From NCBI GenBank assembly GCA_937877085.1, contig CALEEY010000044.1, positions 1 through 54,107 on the forward strand: 54,107 nt of DNA, given 5' to 3'. Shown here piece by piece: positions 1 through 9,174 of the stretch. The notes beneath the pieces were generated by a model. The model searched no databases, had not been told where the DNA came from, and saw only the letters and a program-made list of their open reading frames with translations. Each line of letters opens with the position of its first letter. Position 1 is the first letter of the stretch. Made by a program: the position numbers and the translations under genes. Origin of the DNA: an uncultured Bacteroidota bacterium. Lineage in GTDB: Bacteria; Bacteroidota; Rhodothermia; Rhodothermales; UBA10348.

Positions 1-249
1 CCCTCGCGGGGTTCTGGATGAACCGATCTAGCAAAAACCTTGTTCGGAACTACAGAAAGCCCGAATCCTGCCAAAGCTAACGTTAGAAAACTACGGCGGG
101 AATGTGGTTGAGCCATGGCAATTACTCTTGAGTTGCAATCGGATACGGAAAGTACATCACAGAAGACGAAAAGTTGAATTGTTGGTTTCTTTTTGCCTTT
201 GCAATCTTACCTTCACCGGATCATCACAAAATTCGTCGGGAGTCATCAA
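1..249. other. Upstream leader region of the AbgT-type gene
   Basis: No gene is supported here; the 67-residue ORF of the track is a shadow. The stretch ends in a GGGAG element at 238-242, seven bases before the chosen ATG at 250, which is one of the few recognisable ribosome binding sites in the window. A 10-base palindrome CTAACGTTAG lies at 77-86 and could be an operator, but it is short enough to be chance. The gene to the left of the window is not visible. Confidence 0.4.
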
Positions 250-1809
250 ATGGAAAATGTTCAAAAAGAGGCTGGTCAAGATCGCAGTTGGGTCAATCGA
301 TGGTTGAATGGAATCGAGTCAGTGGGAAATAAGCTGCCCGATCCCTCCATGTTATTCTTGATTTCAATGGTCGTGGTATGGGTGCTTTCGCTCATTATGT
401 CTGGAATGAGCTTTTCCGATATCGATCCACGCTCGGGCAGTCCGATTCAAATAGTCAACCTGCTTAGTGGGACGGCCCTCACCACTTTTTTGTCCCAAAT
501 GGTGACCATCTTTACCAGCTTTGCCCCGCTTGGGGTGGTTCTCGTGGCCATGCTGGGGGTTGGGGTTGCTGACGAAGCCGGATATTTCAATACGAGCATC
601 AAGATTATGCTTGGTTGGACGCCCAAAGCCCTGATGACTCCGATGGTCGTTTTGGTGGGTCTTTTAAGCCACAGCGCGATTGACGCCGGGTACGTCCTGG
701 TAATTCCTCTGGGGGGCATCATTTTCTATGCCGTTGGGAGACATCCCGTTGCGGGGATTGCGGCAGCCTTTGCCGGGGTATCCGGCGGATTTAGCGCCAA
801 TCCTCTCCCCGGTGCTTTGGATCCTCTGTTGCAAGGCTTCACCCAACCAGCCGCTCAAATCCTTGATGCGGCGGTACAGGTTAATCCGCTCGGCAATTAC
901 TTTTTCACATCGATCTCTAGTATCCTCATCATTGCGCTCGGTTGGTTCATTACGGACAAAATTGTCGAGCCTCGCTTAAACCGCACCTCGCCCATAGATG
1001 CAGATTCGGAGAAAGGGCCAGATATGGATAAGGTATCTATCAAAGAGCGTAAAGCGTTCTGGTGGGCGACCCTAGTTATGGTGGCGGGACTCGTGATTTT
1101 GGCGATGACCATGCTTCCCGTTAATTCGCCTTTTAGGGATGAGAACGGCTCCTTAAACTCGTTCTCGGCCCCCATCATGCACTCGATTGTGCCGTTAATT
1201 TTCCTCCTGTTTTTGATTCCCGGAGTGGTTTACGGCTTTGTGGTCGGTAAGTATACTACATCGAAGGATATGGTTGATGCCATGACCAAATCGATGAGCG
1301 GCATGTCCTACTACATCGTGATGGCCTTTTTCTGTTCTTTGTTTGTGTACGCATTCGGGCAGTCAAACATTGGGGCGTTACTGGCGCTTAAAGGAGCTTC
1401 TTTGCTCAAGGCGCTCGCATTTCCGGGAGGCGTCACCATTGTAGGAATCATCTTTCTGACAGCGTTTGTGAACCTATTTGTGGGTTCTGCTTCGGCGAAA
1501 TGGGCTTTACTGGCTCCTATCTTCGTTCCGATGCTCATGCAAGTGGGGATTTCGCCGGAGTTGACGCAAGCCGCCTACCGCGTTGGAGACTCCTCCTCCA
1601 ATATTATCACTCCGTTGATGCCTTATTTCCCCCTTGTGGTCGTGTATTGCCAGCGATATGTCCGCAAAACAGGGATTGGTACGCTTACGTCTTTTATGCT
1701 ACCCTATAGCGTCACGTTCATTGTGGTCTGGTCGCTGTTTTTGCTGCTTTACTGGGCGATCGGGATTCCGCTCGGACTGGGCGCTTCCTACGTCTATCCA
1801 CCGATGTAA
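250..1809 (+). CDS. AbgT family transporter
   Basis: Inner-membrane carrier of the AbgT family (p-aminobenzoyl-glutamate transporter type; some members export sulfonamides or use a cation gradient). The 519-residue length matches the family (E. coli AbgT is about 510), and the protein is almost entirely hydrophobic helices, with a charged cytoplasmic-looking loop near residues 245-280. Conserved-looking stretches include VGVADEAGYF, SHSAIDAGYV and the late GDSSSNIITPLMPYFP segment, which is typical of AbgT. The track starts at a TTG at 193; I prefer the ATG at 250 because GGGAG sits seven bases upstream and the extra 19 residues look non-native. A GNAT gene follows after about 40 bases. An M20 carboxypeptidase of a type able to act on N-acyl glutamates lies 40 kb away, so a shared role in folate-fragment use is only speculation. 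Substrate is not readable from the sequence. Confidence 0.93.
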   Translation: MENVQKEAGQDRSWVNRWLNGIESVGNKLPDPSMLFLISMVVVWVLSLIMSGMSFSDIDPRSGSPIQIVNLLSGTALTTFLSQMVTIFTSFAPLGVVLVAMLGVGVADEAGYFNTSIKIMLGWTPKALMTPMVVLVGLLSHSAIDAGYVLVIPLGGIIFYAVGRHPVAGIAAAFAGVSGGFSANPLPGALDPLLQGFTQPAAQILDAAVQVNPLGNYFFTSISSILIIALGWFITDKIVEPRLNRTSPIDADSEKGPDMDKVSIKERKAFWWATLVMVAGLVILAMTMLPVNSPFRDENGSLNSFSAPIMHSIVPLIFLLFLIPGVVYGFVVGKYTTSKDMVDAMTKSMSGMSYYIVMAFFCSLFVYAFGQSNIGALLALKGASLLKALAFPGGVTIVGIIFLTAFVNLFVGSASAKWALLAPIFVPMLMQVGISPELTQAAYRVGDSSSNIITPLMPYFPLVVVYCQRYVRKTGIGTLTSFMLPYSVTFIVVWSLFLLLYWAIGIPLGLGASYVYPPM

Positions 1810-1851
1810 GAATCCGTACGCACGTAGTAGAATGGAAAAAGGCGCTCTGAG

Positions 1852-2406
1852 TTGAATCCTGACAATAAAACCGTGGCAGAAATCCATATCCGGCGCGCCC
1901 TCGTAGAGGACGCGCCGGATATCCATAACCTTATTGATGCCTCCATTCGGGGCTTAGGCGGTCGATACTACGATTCGCAGCAGGTCGAAAGCTCACTAAA
2001 ACACCTGTTTGGCGTCGATTCAACCATGATAGCGGACGGCACCTACGTTGTCGCGACGGTCAAGGGCAAGGTGGTCGGCTCCGGCGGATGGAGTAACAGA
2101 CGGACGCCGTTCGGTGGCGATCAGGCCACAAGCGTCAGAAACGCCGCATTACGAGATCCGGCAAAAGACCCCGCCATTATCCGTGCGATGTATGTCCATC
2201 CGGCTTGGGCTCGGATGAAAATCGGGCAGATGATTATCACCACCTGCGAGTACGCCGCGAGAAATGCCGGCTTTACTGAAATGGAATTGGTTGCGACCCT
2301 AAGCGGCGTCGATTTCTACCGTAAACAAGGCTATTCTTGGCAAGAAAAGGTAGACATTGAGTTGCCTGACGGAACGGTCATACCGTGTTATCGGATGACG
2401 AAATAG
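1852..2406 (+). CDS. GNAT family N-acetyltransferase
   Basis: Acyl-CoA-dependent acetyltransferase of the GNAT fold, presumably cytosolic; substrate unknown. The N-terminus IHIRRALVEDAPDIHNLI is the usual first strand and helix, and the segment around AMYVHPAWARMKIGQMII is the acetyl-CoA-binding motif A with a diverged R/Q-x-x-G-x-G/A signature. The C-terminal FYRKQGYSW matches the closing motif B. No ATG is available: the start is TTG at 1852 (AAGG about ten bases upstream) or GTG at 1873. A strong inverted repeat (1886-1922) lies inside the first codons, see separate entry. The gene follows AbgT closely and may be co-transcribed. Confidence 0.85.
   Translation: MNPDNKTVAEIHIRRALVEDAPDIHNLIDASIRGLGGRYYDSQQVESSLKHLFGVDSTMIADGTYVVATVKGKVVGSGGWSNRRTPFGGDQATSVRNAALRDPAKDPAIIRAMYVHPAWARMKIGQMIITTCEYAARNAGFTEMELVATLSGVDFYRKQGYSWQEKVDIELPDGTVIPCYRMTK
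1886..1922. repeat. Near-perfect 37-base hairpin inside the GNAT start region
   Basis: ATATCCGGCGCG at 1886-1897 pairs perfectly with CGCGCCGGATAT at 1911-1922; after one mismatch the stem continues with CCTC/GAGG around a three-base GTA loop. It lies 34 bases after the TTG start, within coding sequence, so in mRNA it would form a very stable GC-rich stem just behind the initiation site. There is no T-run after it, so it is not a typical terminator. It could limit translation or be a chance result of codon choice. Confidence 0.6.
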
Positions 2407-2470
2407 TGGCCACCCAACGGTCGCGGAATAACGCAGTGGCCGGTCAACTGAAACCTAGCGAAGTGCCGTC

Positions 2471-3754
2471 TTAGTTCACCGTGCTTGGGTCGATTCGGGT
2501 AGGCGTTTTTTCACCCGAAATAATGGTCGCGGCGCCAGCGGCAATGGCTTTGATGGCATTGGTCATGTGCTCCAAATCTAGCGTCGAGACTTCATCACTT
2601 GCCTGATGATAGTCGGTGTCCACGTCGATAGGAGTCGTGCTGATGGAATGTGCGGGAACGCCCAGTCTCGCAAGGGTTGCATTATCCGAGCGGTAGAATA
2701 AGTTTTGGTCTGGATACGGATCTGCATAAAAGTTAAATACGGTTCCTTCGACAGCTTCTTGAAGAATGGTTCCAAAATCAGAACGGTCAAAACCAGTAAT
2801 CCAAGCTGTATTGGGTCCTTCAACTGCTGGCTTTCCGATCATTTCAATATTGAACATGGCTACGATTTGGTCAGGATTAACCAATTCAGAGAAATGTCTC
2901 GATCCATAACCACCCGATTCTTCCGCCGTGAATGCAACGAAATAAATGGTTCGTTCTGGTTGGCCCATGGACTTGAAGTACCGAGCCAATTCTATTACGG
3001 CCGTCGTGCCAGAAGCATCGTCGTTGGCGCCATTGAAAATGGAGTCAGGTTCGGCCCCACCACGAACGCCTAGGTGGTCATAATGACCTGAAAAAACAAC
3101 GATTTCGTCGGTCCTTTTACCCTCGATCATCCCAGCCACATTGGCAATCATGGCCTCTGTCGTAGATGCTTTGGCTGCGACCGAGAAGGTTTTTACCGTT
3201 TTGACCGCAGATAACACCATAACCATGTTAGAACCACCGCCTACCGTCATGGAACGCGAAGGACGGCGTAAAAACCCTGCGATTTGGTCGAAGGCTTCTT
3301 TTTGATCTGGATGAACAACCAGTAATGTGTTGGGCACGCTTCTATTAGACCTCCAGGTAGCCATCAAATTGTCTCCGGCTCCTACATATGTCGGGACTAC
3401 CTCCCCTCCTTCCATCCAGTTCAATGAATCCGAAGAAACGCTGGCAGCAACCAAATCAGAAGCGATTTCTTCGCCGTTAATCGATGCTGAAATGGATGCC
3501 GTAGAGACCGTATACAGCGGAAAATCTTGGATGAAGTCTGTATCGCCATTTAGTTTGGACAATCCGATCGCTTCAAATTCGGAACCGATAAAGTTGGCAG
3601 CGTCCATCGCTTCGGGAGCAAAAGCCTGTCTACCTCGCATATCATCGGAAGCCAAGGTCGAAATGACGCGCGTAACATCGGCGATATTCGGCTCTTTAGG
3701 GCCGCACGCAGAAAGTAAAAGGGCTCCAAAAAGCAGGACAGCGAAGTTTTTCAT
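2471..3754 (-). CDS. M28 family metallopeptidase (exported lipoprotein)
   Basis: Zinc-dependent aminopeptidase of family M28, predicted to act at the envelope. The protein begins with a lipoprotein signal peptide ending in the lipobox LLSAC. The di-zinc site is visible in order: GHYDHLG (His/Asp, near residue 225), NGANDDASG (bridging Asp, near 245), FTAEESGGYGS (catalytic and metal Glu, near 280), FNIEMIG, and the late HSISTTP with the final His. About 100 residues between the signal and the catalytic core probably form a lid or apical region. The start at ATG 3754 is preferred over the TTG at 3766 because it gives a normal signal peptide. It lies 149 bases downstream of an S9 peptidase on the same strand, suggesting joint work in extracellular peptide breakdown. 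Confidence 0.92.
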   Translation of the reverse strand: MKNFAVLLFGALLLSACGPKEPNIADVTRVISTLASDDMRGRQAFAPEAMDAANFIGSEFEAIGLSKLNGDTDFIQDFPLYTVSTASISASINGEEIASDLVAASVSSDSLNWMEGGEVVPTYVGAGDNLMATWRSNRSVPNTLLVVHPDQKEAFDQIAGFLRRPSRSMTVGGGSNMVMVLSAVKTVKTFSVAAKASTTEAMIANVAGMIEGKRTDEIVVFSGHYDHLGVRGGAEPDSIFNGANDDASGTTAVIELARYFKSMGQPERTIYFVAFTAEESGGYGSRHFSELVNPDQIVAMFNIEMIGKPAVEGPNTAWITGFDRSDFGTILQEAVEGTVFNFYADPYPDQNLFYRSDNATLARLGVPAHSISTTPIDVDTDYHQASDEVSTLDLEHMTNAIKAIAAGAATIISGEKTPTRIDPSTVN

Positions 3755-3850
3755 GGTAGTCAGCAATGGTTCATCGAAATCAAATCAAAGCATCCATTCA
3801 AAGCGAAAGATGCCGATTAGATCAAAATTAGCGCATGGCCACCTGTAGCA

Positions 3851-3897
3851 CCATCAATACTTGATGGATAAAAAGAGCTCAATAATCAACTGTTGAT
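3851..3897. repeat. Two adjacent palindromes sharing TTGATGG
   Basis: CCATCAA-TAC-TTGATGG (3851-3867) is a seven-base inverted repeat with a three-base loop. ATCAAC-T-GTTGAT (3885-3897) is a second, six-base one, and it is again followed by GG. They sit in the short gap between the S9 stop and the M28 start, both on the minus strand. They may form weak RNA hairpins that separate the two genes or a paired operator for the M28 gene. No strong T-run follows on the minus strand, apart from TTTTT between the two. Confidence 0.4.
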
Positions 3898-3903
3898 GGA
3901 GGG

Positions 3904-6717
3904 CTAGCTATCCTTTGCTGCTTTTTCCCTGGCTTCCTTGGCCTTCTTTTTCTCCAGATCCGTTTCTAAAAATGGAATACCGTCCGAAATCCATTTGGCT
4001 GGCTCGCTGTCCCGAAGGAAATGATTAAACCAATCGTGTGTGCGATTGGCATAGTCGAGCTGGTTTTGCCTAAGCCTAAGCCCATGATTTTCGCCGTCAT
4101 ACACCAGAAGTATGAACTCTTTCTCTAAGCGCCGCATGGTGTTATACATTTCAACACCCTGATTGAAATCGACGGCGCCGTCCTCATCACCAAATGCGAC
4201 CAGCAACGGAGTATTGATTTTTGAGGCGTTAAACACCGGGGAGTTTTGAATGAACTTCTCCATATCCTCCCAATACGGTTTGGGAAATCGTCCCTGACTA
4301 ACTTCAAAAATGGATGCGTCGGTGCCTCCTGAATTCCAATAAATGGAATTATACATGCTGATCATGTTGGTCAGCGGAGCTCCAGCGACAGCTGCCGAAA
4401 AAATATCGGTCTGTGTAACCACGAAAGCCGTCTGATAGGCTCCCCACGAATGCCCTGTTAACCCCACGCGGTCGGCGTCTACCATCCCCGAATCGATCAC
4501 CTTTTGGACCGCGGGCACCAACGCTTCTACCGCCGACATCCCAGGATCGCTCAACCGATACACGATATCTGGTTCGTAAACGAAATACCCTTCCGATGAA
4601 AATCGGCGCTGGTTGTAGGCGCTCGATCGGCTAGGCGTGGTGTACGAGTGCAAACTCTGAGACCGTAATTCGTAGATGTATACAATCATTGGATACTTTT
4701 TGCCCGCTTCGTAATTGGCCGGATACAACAAACGCCCCTGAAGGGCAACGCCATTGGCGTTGGCAAAGTCGACCAATTCAGACCTACCCCAATAGTAGTC
4801 CGTTTGCTGCTTGTTCGTGTCGGTTAGCTGAACAGGATTGCTAAACGATTCGTCAACCGCAAAGATATTGGGAGACTCATCCGCTTTCTGGGTCATAAAC
4901 GTAAATACAGGCGCATCATCAGCCTTTCGAAGACTAGAAATCATCCTTGGCTCGTACACCAGTTTTTCCAAAGTAGCCAGGTCTTCACTGCGCCGTGGGT
5001 TTTTGCGCAGGATGTAATATCCCGAGTCTTTGGTTACCTCTCCATAGGCGCTGAAGAAAATAGCGTCATTGGGACCAATGGTCTCCTTTTCAAAATCCAA
5101 CCTGACTTGGCGGAATTGAATTTGGTCTTTCGCACCGTTCGTTAGGCGCTTCGTGCCACTCCCGTCTGCCTTCACCAGATAGGCATCAAATTGATCATAC
5201 AGAATGACGGATCCATCTTTGTCCGTCCACTGAGCACTTCCAAAAGCGCGATCTTCTTCCCGTCCATAGATAGAAGTAAAATCGTTGAACTGGGTATCGA
5301 TGTCCTCGGTTAAATTTCGATGCTCCCCACTTGCCACAGAGTAGGACCACCAATCATTCCCCCGGAAATACAACACGAAATATCCATCTGGCGACGTGCT
5401 AACAAATTCAATGCGCTCCAGAATTCGCTTCCGTTCTCCGGTCTGGGTATCTATTACGTACACATCCTGCCAGGTCTCTCTAAATGCGGGTTCATAGGGC
5501 GTGGTATCGTAACCCACAGCGTGTTTCTGATCTCCGGTAAGGGTAACGCTTCGAATATTGTCGTCAGCTAACTTTGCAAAGCTGTTTTTTGCAAGGGTCC
5601 ACGACGACTGATAGGTATAATTCCGGTCCGAAGAGGCCCTAACTCCTTGACTTGGTTGAACGATTGGGTCTTTCCAGTGCCAAATATCAACCCCAGCAGG
5701 ATCCAAATCTTTGTCGCGATCCGCGTTTGTTTTGCTCTCTGCTTTTGTGGAATCTGATTCGGCCTTCTTTTCTTTTGCGTCCGTTTCATCCTGGATCCGA
5801 GATTTTAGACCAAAAAACAGTTGGGTGCCGTCCTCTGACCACGCAACGGAGCCTTCGGACGCTATGCGAAAATCGATTGGAAACCCGGAAAAAGTGGCCC
5901 CATCAAATATTTTTGAGGTCGACGCGCCATCCAATTTGCTAAATGCATACACCAAATGATCCGGATAATCCTTCCCTTTCCTCGAACCTTCTTTCAAAAA
6001 AGCCAGGTCGAACGAATGATCTCTCCATTCCAATCCGGAATACGTGCGAACATCACTGTCCAATATCTTCGTTGTGGAAGCGTTCAAATCCATTAGTTGG
6101 ACGCCGTTTCCGAGTTTTTCTGATGCATCAATGGCCACCGCAAGCAGAGATCCTTCCGGGCTAAACGCGTATTCCGAAACGTTTCCAACGTTTTGCATCG
6201 TCCCAGTTTTTAGGTTTCGAACCACAAGATCTGAGCCTTCCGTCTTTACTCCTTCCGCCTTGTACTTTCGAATAGCTAAATACCGTCCATCATCCGAAAA
6301 AACAGCAGATTGCACGGCTTTTATAGTGTCGACGTGTGCAGTCTGCAGATTCAGCAATCCTAGAGACAATTTTACTGTTTCTTTCGACTTTTCCTTTTTC
6401 TTGGTCTCATCCTCGGACAATCCAATCGTGAAGGCCAACCAATGGTTGTCGTTTGAAAACCTTGGATTGCTGCCAAACATAAACTTGTGCTCCGAATCTC
6501 CTTTCACCGAGCGCGCCACAAGCCATCCGTCGCCTTCTTCCAAAACAATTTGATAGGCAAACCATTTTCCATCAGGGGAAAGCGTATTGGAACCGATTCG
6601 CTCCCATTGAGCATAATCCTCCAGCGTTAAATCTTTTTTCTGCGCAAACAGAACGACCGGAGTCAGGATGAGAATGAGGGCGAATGCAACCAATTGAGGC
6701 CGAAATAGTCGAGTCAT
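3904..6717 (-). CDS. S9 family serine peptidase (prolyl oligopeptidase-type)
   Basis: Secreted or periplasmic serine peptidase of the prolyl-oligopeptidase clan. A Sec signal peptide (VAFALILILTPVVLFAQ) starts at the ATG at 6717; the longer track start adds 23 unlikely residues. The first two thirds contain repeated beta-strand/WD-like blades such as LSPDGKWFAYQ, FSDDGRYLAI and FSPEGSLLAVA, interrupted by a Lys/Glu-rich low-complexity loop (near DAKEKKAESDST). The C-terminal alpha/beta-hydrolase has the nucleophile elbow GHSWGAY, the acid in FGDEDGAVDF and the His in DGENHGLR, so the catalytic triad is complete. The C-terminus is a short Lys/Glu/Ala tail (KKKAKEAREKAAKDS). An M28 aminopeptidase follows on the same strand. 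A divergent GNAT gene shares the 216-base upstream region. Confidence 0.94.
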   Translation of the reverse strand: MTRLFRPQLVAFALILILTPVVLFAQKKDLTLEDYAQWERIGSNTLSPDGKWFAYQIVLEEGDGWLVARSVKGDSEHKFMFGSNPRFSNDNHWLAFTIGLSEDETKKKEKSKETVKLSLGLLNLQTAHVDTIKAVQSAVFSDDGRYLAIRKYKAEGVKTEGSDLVVRNLKTGTMQNVGNVSEYAFSPEGSLLAVAIDASEKLGNGVQLMDLNASTTKILDSDVRTYSGLEWRDHSFDLAFLKEGSRKGKDYPDHLVYAFSKLDGASTSKIFDGATFSGFPIDFRIASEGSVAWSEDGTQLFFGLKSRIQDETDAKEKKAESDSTKAESKTNADRDKDLDPAGVDIWHWKDPIVQPSQGVRASSDRNYTYQSSWTLAKNSFAKLADDNIRSVTLTGDQKHAVGYDTTPYEPAFRETWQDVYVIDTQTGERKRILERIEFVSTSPDGYFVLYFRGNDWWSYSVASGEHRNLTEDIDTQFNDFTSIYGREEDRAFGSAQWTDKDGSVILYDQFDAYLVKADGSGTKRLTNGAKDQIQFRQVRLDFEKETIGPNDAIFFSAYGEVTKDSGYYILRKNPRRSEDLATLEKLVYEPRMISSLRKADDAPVFTFMTQKADESPNIFAVDESFSNPVQLTDTNKQQTDYYWGRSELVDFANANGVALQGRLLYPANYEAGKKYPMIVYIYELRSQSLHSYTTPSRSSAYNQRRFSSEGYFVYEPDIVYRLSDPGMSAVEALVPAVQKVIDSGMVDADRVGLTGHSWGAYQTAFVVTQTDIFSAAVAGAPLTNMISMYNSIYWNSGGTDASIFEVSQGRFPKPYWEDMEKFIQNSPVFNASKINTPLLVAFGDEDGAVDFNQGVEMYNTMRRLEKEFILLVYDGENHGLRLRQNQLDYANRTHDWFNHFLRDSEPAKWISDGIPFLETDLEKKKAKEAREKAAKDS

Positions 6718-6933
6718 GTTCGAAGGACCAAGAATAGGGGTATGCGACAATGAACCGTTGATATAATTATCCGGTAACACAGCCACTGAATCGATGATGC
6801 CTCAAGATTCGACAAGAAAGGATCAAAATGCAAGTGTGACCAACTTGATTGGGTATCAAACAGTTTGTCCAATTCCTCGATTCATCTTCCTATTTTCCTT
6901 TTATCTACAAACGAGTAACTCTTCCCACCCGCT

Positions 6934-7527
6934 ATGCAACTTGAAACCCCGCGCCTCATTATTCGAGATTTCGCTCTAACAGACGCCGCTTTTATACTCC
7001 AATTGGTGAATGAGCCAGCCTTTCATATAAACATTGGAGATAAAGGCGTCCGTACCCTAGACGATGCCCGCGCTTACATTCAAAACGCAGGTCTAGACAG
7101 CTACGAAAAACTGGGTTTTGGGATGTATTTGGTGGTTTTGAAAGACGCGGGGACGCTCGCAGGACGCTCCTCGGAGCCCATTGGAAGCACCTTAAGTCCC
7201 CATACAAACCAGGGGACTCCCATTGGAATGTGCGGGCTTCTCAAGCGGGACTTTCTCCAGCACCCCGATGTAGGGTTCGCATATGCTTCTGCGTATTGGA
7301 ACAAAGGATATGGGACGGAGGCAGCAAAAGCCGTAATGCATTGGGCAACAACAGTTTTGGGCTATTCAACATTGTCCGCCTTTACGACCACAACCAATGG
7401 GGCATCCATTCAACTCTTAAAAAAATCAGGATTTACGTCGTTGGGCGAACAGATTTTCCCTGGGAGAGATGCGAAAAGTCATGTTTTGATCTGGAACGCT
7501 TCTAGCGAACCATACTCAGGGATTTAG
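6934..7527 (+). CDS. GNAT family N-acetyltransferase (RimJ/RimL-like)
   Basis: Acetyltransferase of the RimJ/RimL branch of GNAT. The N-terminus LETPRLIIRDF is the diagnostic opening of that branch, and DVGFAYASAYWNKGYGTEA is the acetyl-CoA-binding region with the G-x-G-x-A-type turn. The closing STLSAFTTTTNGASIQLLKKSGF is also typical. Members acetylate protein N-termini, antibiotics or small amines; the substrate here is unknown. It begins at a clear ATG in the region divergent from the S9 peptidase and its last 26 bases overlap the 3' end of the convergent DUF1501 gene. Confidence 0.9.
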   Translation: MQLETPRLIIRDFALTDAAFILQLVNEPAFHINIGDKGVRTLDDARAYIQNAGLDSYEKLGFGMYLVVLKDAGTLAGRSSEPIGSTLSPHTNQGTPIGMCGLLKRDFLQHPDVGFAYASAYWNKGYGTEAAKAVMHWATTVLGYSTLSAFTTTTNGASIQLLKKSGFTSLGEQIFPGRDAKSHVLIWNASSEPYSGI

Positions 7528-9166
7528 TCTGAACGCCTTGGCTCGTTGTGACTCTCAAAAAATACGTCCCACTGGGTAGGGAGCCAGCTTCAAAGGGGAT
7601 TTGATGTCTCCCAGCCTGAAGTTGCCGATTTAAAACAGTCGCGACATTCTTCCCTACCACGTCAAAAAGGGCTATTTGGACAGCCTGTGACCGATCTATC
7701 TCAAAGTCGATCATGGTTCGGTCTTGGAAAGGATTGGGATACGTAGTCAATAGACGGACGGCTTCAGGCTCAGTCCACGGTTCGGTGTTCGTCACAAACG
7801 ACGAATCAAGAATAGAAATGGGGCTAAAAGAGCCAGAAATAAGCGATTCTACTTCTGTCTGCTCAAGACCAAACCAATCCTTCAAAATGGAAGCGTACAG
7901 ACCTCTAAAATCGATACTGTAGTTCATATTTCCCCCAGGTGCGAGCTGGGTAAGACTGGGCTGCGCCCCGATCAATCCTCCGGCTACTCCCCCGCCAAAC
8001 ATAAAAAGGGGCGCGCTAGTGCCATGATCCGTTCCGCCCGACCCGTTTTGATAGATCCGGCGCCCAAATTCAGAAAAAGTCATGACCAGAACTTCTTTAT
8101 CCCATCCGTCAGCTTTTAGGTCGTCCATAAACGCCCCGATCGCGCCGGACAATTCTTGCATTAGACTTTGATGACGGGTCAATTGATTGGAGTGCGTATC
8201 GAATCCACCCAAATTCAGATGATAAATATTCGCCCCTAGTCGTCCCCGTATCAGCTTGGCTGTAATCGCCAAATTACCCGAAAGACCCGTCCTGGACGGG
8301 TACGCTACTAAATTGGAACCTTTGTTGGACGCTGCTTGAATGGAATCCGCAAACTGAAACGAATCGTTGGCCACAGACCGCATAAAGGAAAGCTCACTTC
8401 CGAAGGCGTTGGACGGAGCAAATCCTTCATCAAAAAGAACTCCATCTTGAGCAAATTGCGCCAAAAGGCTGAGATTAGGAAATGCGATTCCCATTCTGGA
8501 AGTCGATCCTTGAAACAGGAGCGGCGCACCGTTTCCGAGTTGTAGAGCCAACGGATAGGTTGGAGCTTGGGTAACAAAATCAGGGTATTCTTGCGTCAGA
8601 TAACGCCCCAGCCATCCCGTGCTCCCAATATGGTCGGACGCATCCCCCGTCAACCAGACATCGGTGGAAGAAAAATGCGACAGTGTCGGGTCTTCGTACC
8701 CGACTCCATTGAGTACTTGCATCACGCCGTCTTTGTACAACCGATCAAAAGAAGTCAAGCTAGGATGGAGTCCAAGATCATTCGAAAGCTTTAAAACGGA
8801 ATTGGGGGAAATAGAAATAGCCGGCCGAATGCGGTAATACTCGGGATCTGAGTAAGGAACGACTGTATTTAATCCATCATTCCCCCCAGAAAGCTGTACC
8901 AAAACCAAAATCCGGTCCGTTCCGGAACGGGACAACGATTGCAGCAATGGAGATGTGGAAAAGGCGCGTACGGTGGACGTTCCAAATCCAAAAGCACTGC
9001 CCGTGGCGGCAAGGCCTAGACCCTCAAGAAATTGACGGCGTGACCATGAAACATGGGCCTGGGCATGTTTTTCGCCATGCTCTATGCACTCGCCCTCTCG
9101 ATGCGCTACGAGCACTTCGTCGCTATTGGGGTTCGATTGATGTGGGCTATGTTCGTGATCGCACAT
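7502..9166 (-). CDS. DUF1501 family protein with Tat signal and T9SS sorting domain
   Basis: DUF1501 protein (alkaline-phosphatase/sulfatase-like fold family, function unknown), predicted to be exported and then surface-attached or secreted. The first ~42 residues form a His/Glu/Cys-rich extension (MCDHEHSPH... GEKHAQAH), followed by a perfect twin-arginine motif SRRQFLEGLGLAATG. The DUF1501 core follows (LVQLSGGNDGLNTVVP, then SEFGRRIYQNGSGGTDHG). The last ~80 residues are a T9SS type A sorting domain: YPNPFQDRTMIDFEI, LFDVVGKNV, and LPSGTYFLRV. An AGGA element lies six bases before the ATG, and the DUF1800 gene ends only eight bases upstream, so the two form an operon. The Tat signal plus T9SS tail implies export of a folded, perhaps metal-loaded protein. 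Confidence 0.95.
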   Translation of the reverse strand: MCDHEHSPHQSNPNSDEVLVAHREGECIEHGEKHAQAHVSWSRRQFLEGLGLAATGSAFGFGTSTVRAFSTSPLLQSLSRSGTDRILVLVQLSGGNDGLNTVVPYSDPEYYRIRPAISISPNSVLKLSNDLGLHPSLTSFDRLYKDGVMQVLNGVGYEDPTLSHFSSTDVWLTGDASDHIGSTGWLGRYLTQEYPDFVTQAPTYPLALQLGNGAPLLFQGSTSRMGIAFPNLSLLAQFAQDGVLFDEGFAPSNAFGSELSFMRSVANDSFQFADSIQAASNKGSNLVAYPSRTGLSGNLAITAKLIRGRLGANIYHLNLGGFDTHSNQLTRHQSLMQELSGAIGAFMDDLKADGWDKEVLVMTFSEFGRRIYQNGSGGTDHGTSAPLFMFGGGVAGGLIGAQPSLTQLAPGGNMNYSIDFRGLYASILKDWFGLEQTEVESLISGSFSPISILDSSFVTNTEPWTEPEAVRLLTTYPNPFQDRTMIDFEIDRSQAVQIALFDVVGKNVATVLNRQLQAGRHQIPFEAGSLPSGTYFLRVTTSQGVQTKSLSMVR

Positions 9167-9174
9167 AATGATTC

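Noticed and set aside
104-307. 67-residue ORF at the window start
   Set aside because: Overlaps the AbgT gene in another frame and has no protein-like features.
2705-3073. 122-residue ORF opposite the M28 gene
   Set aside because: Antisense shadow of a well-supported M28 peptidase.
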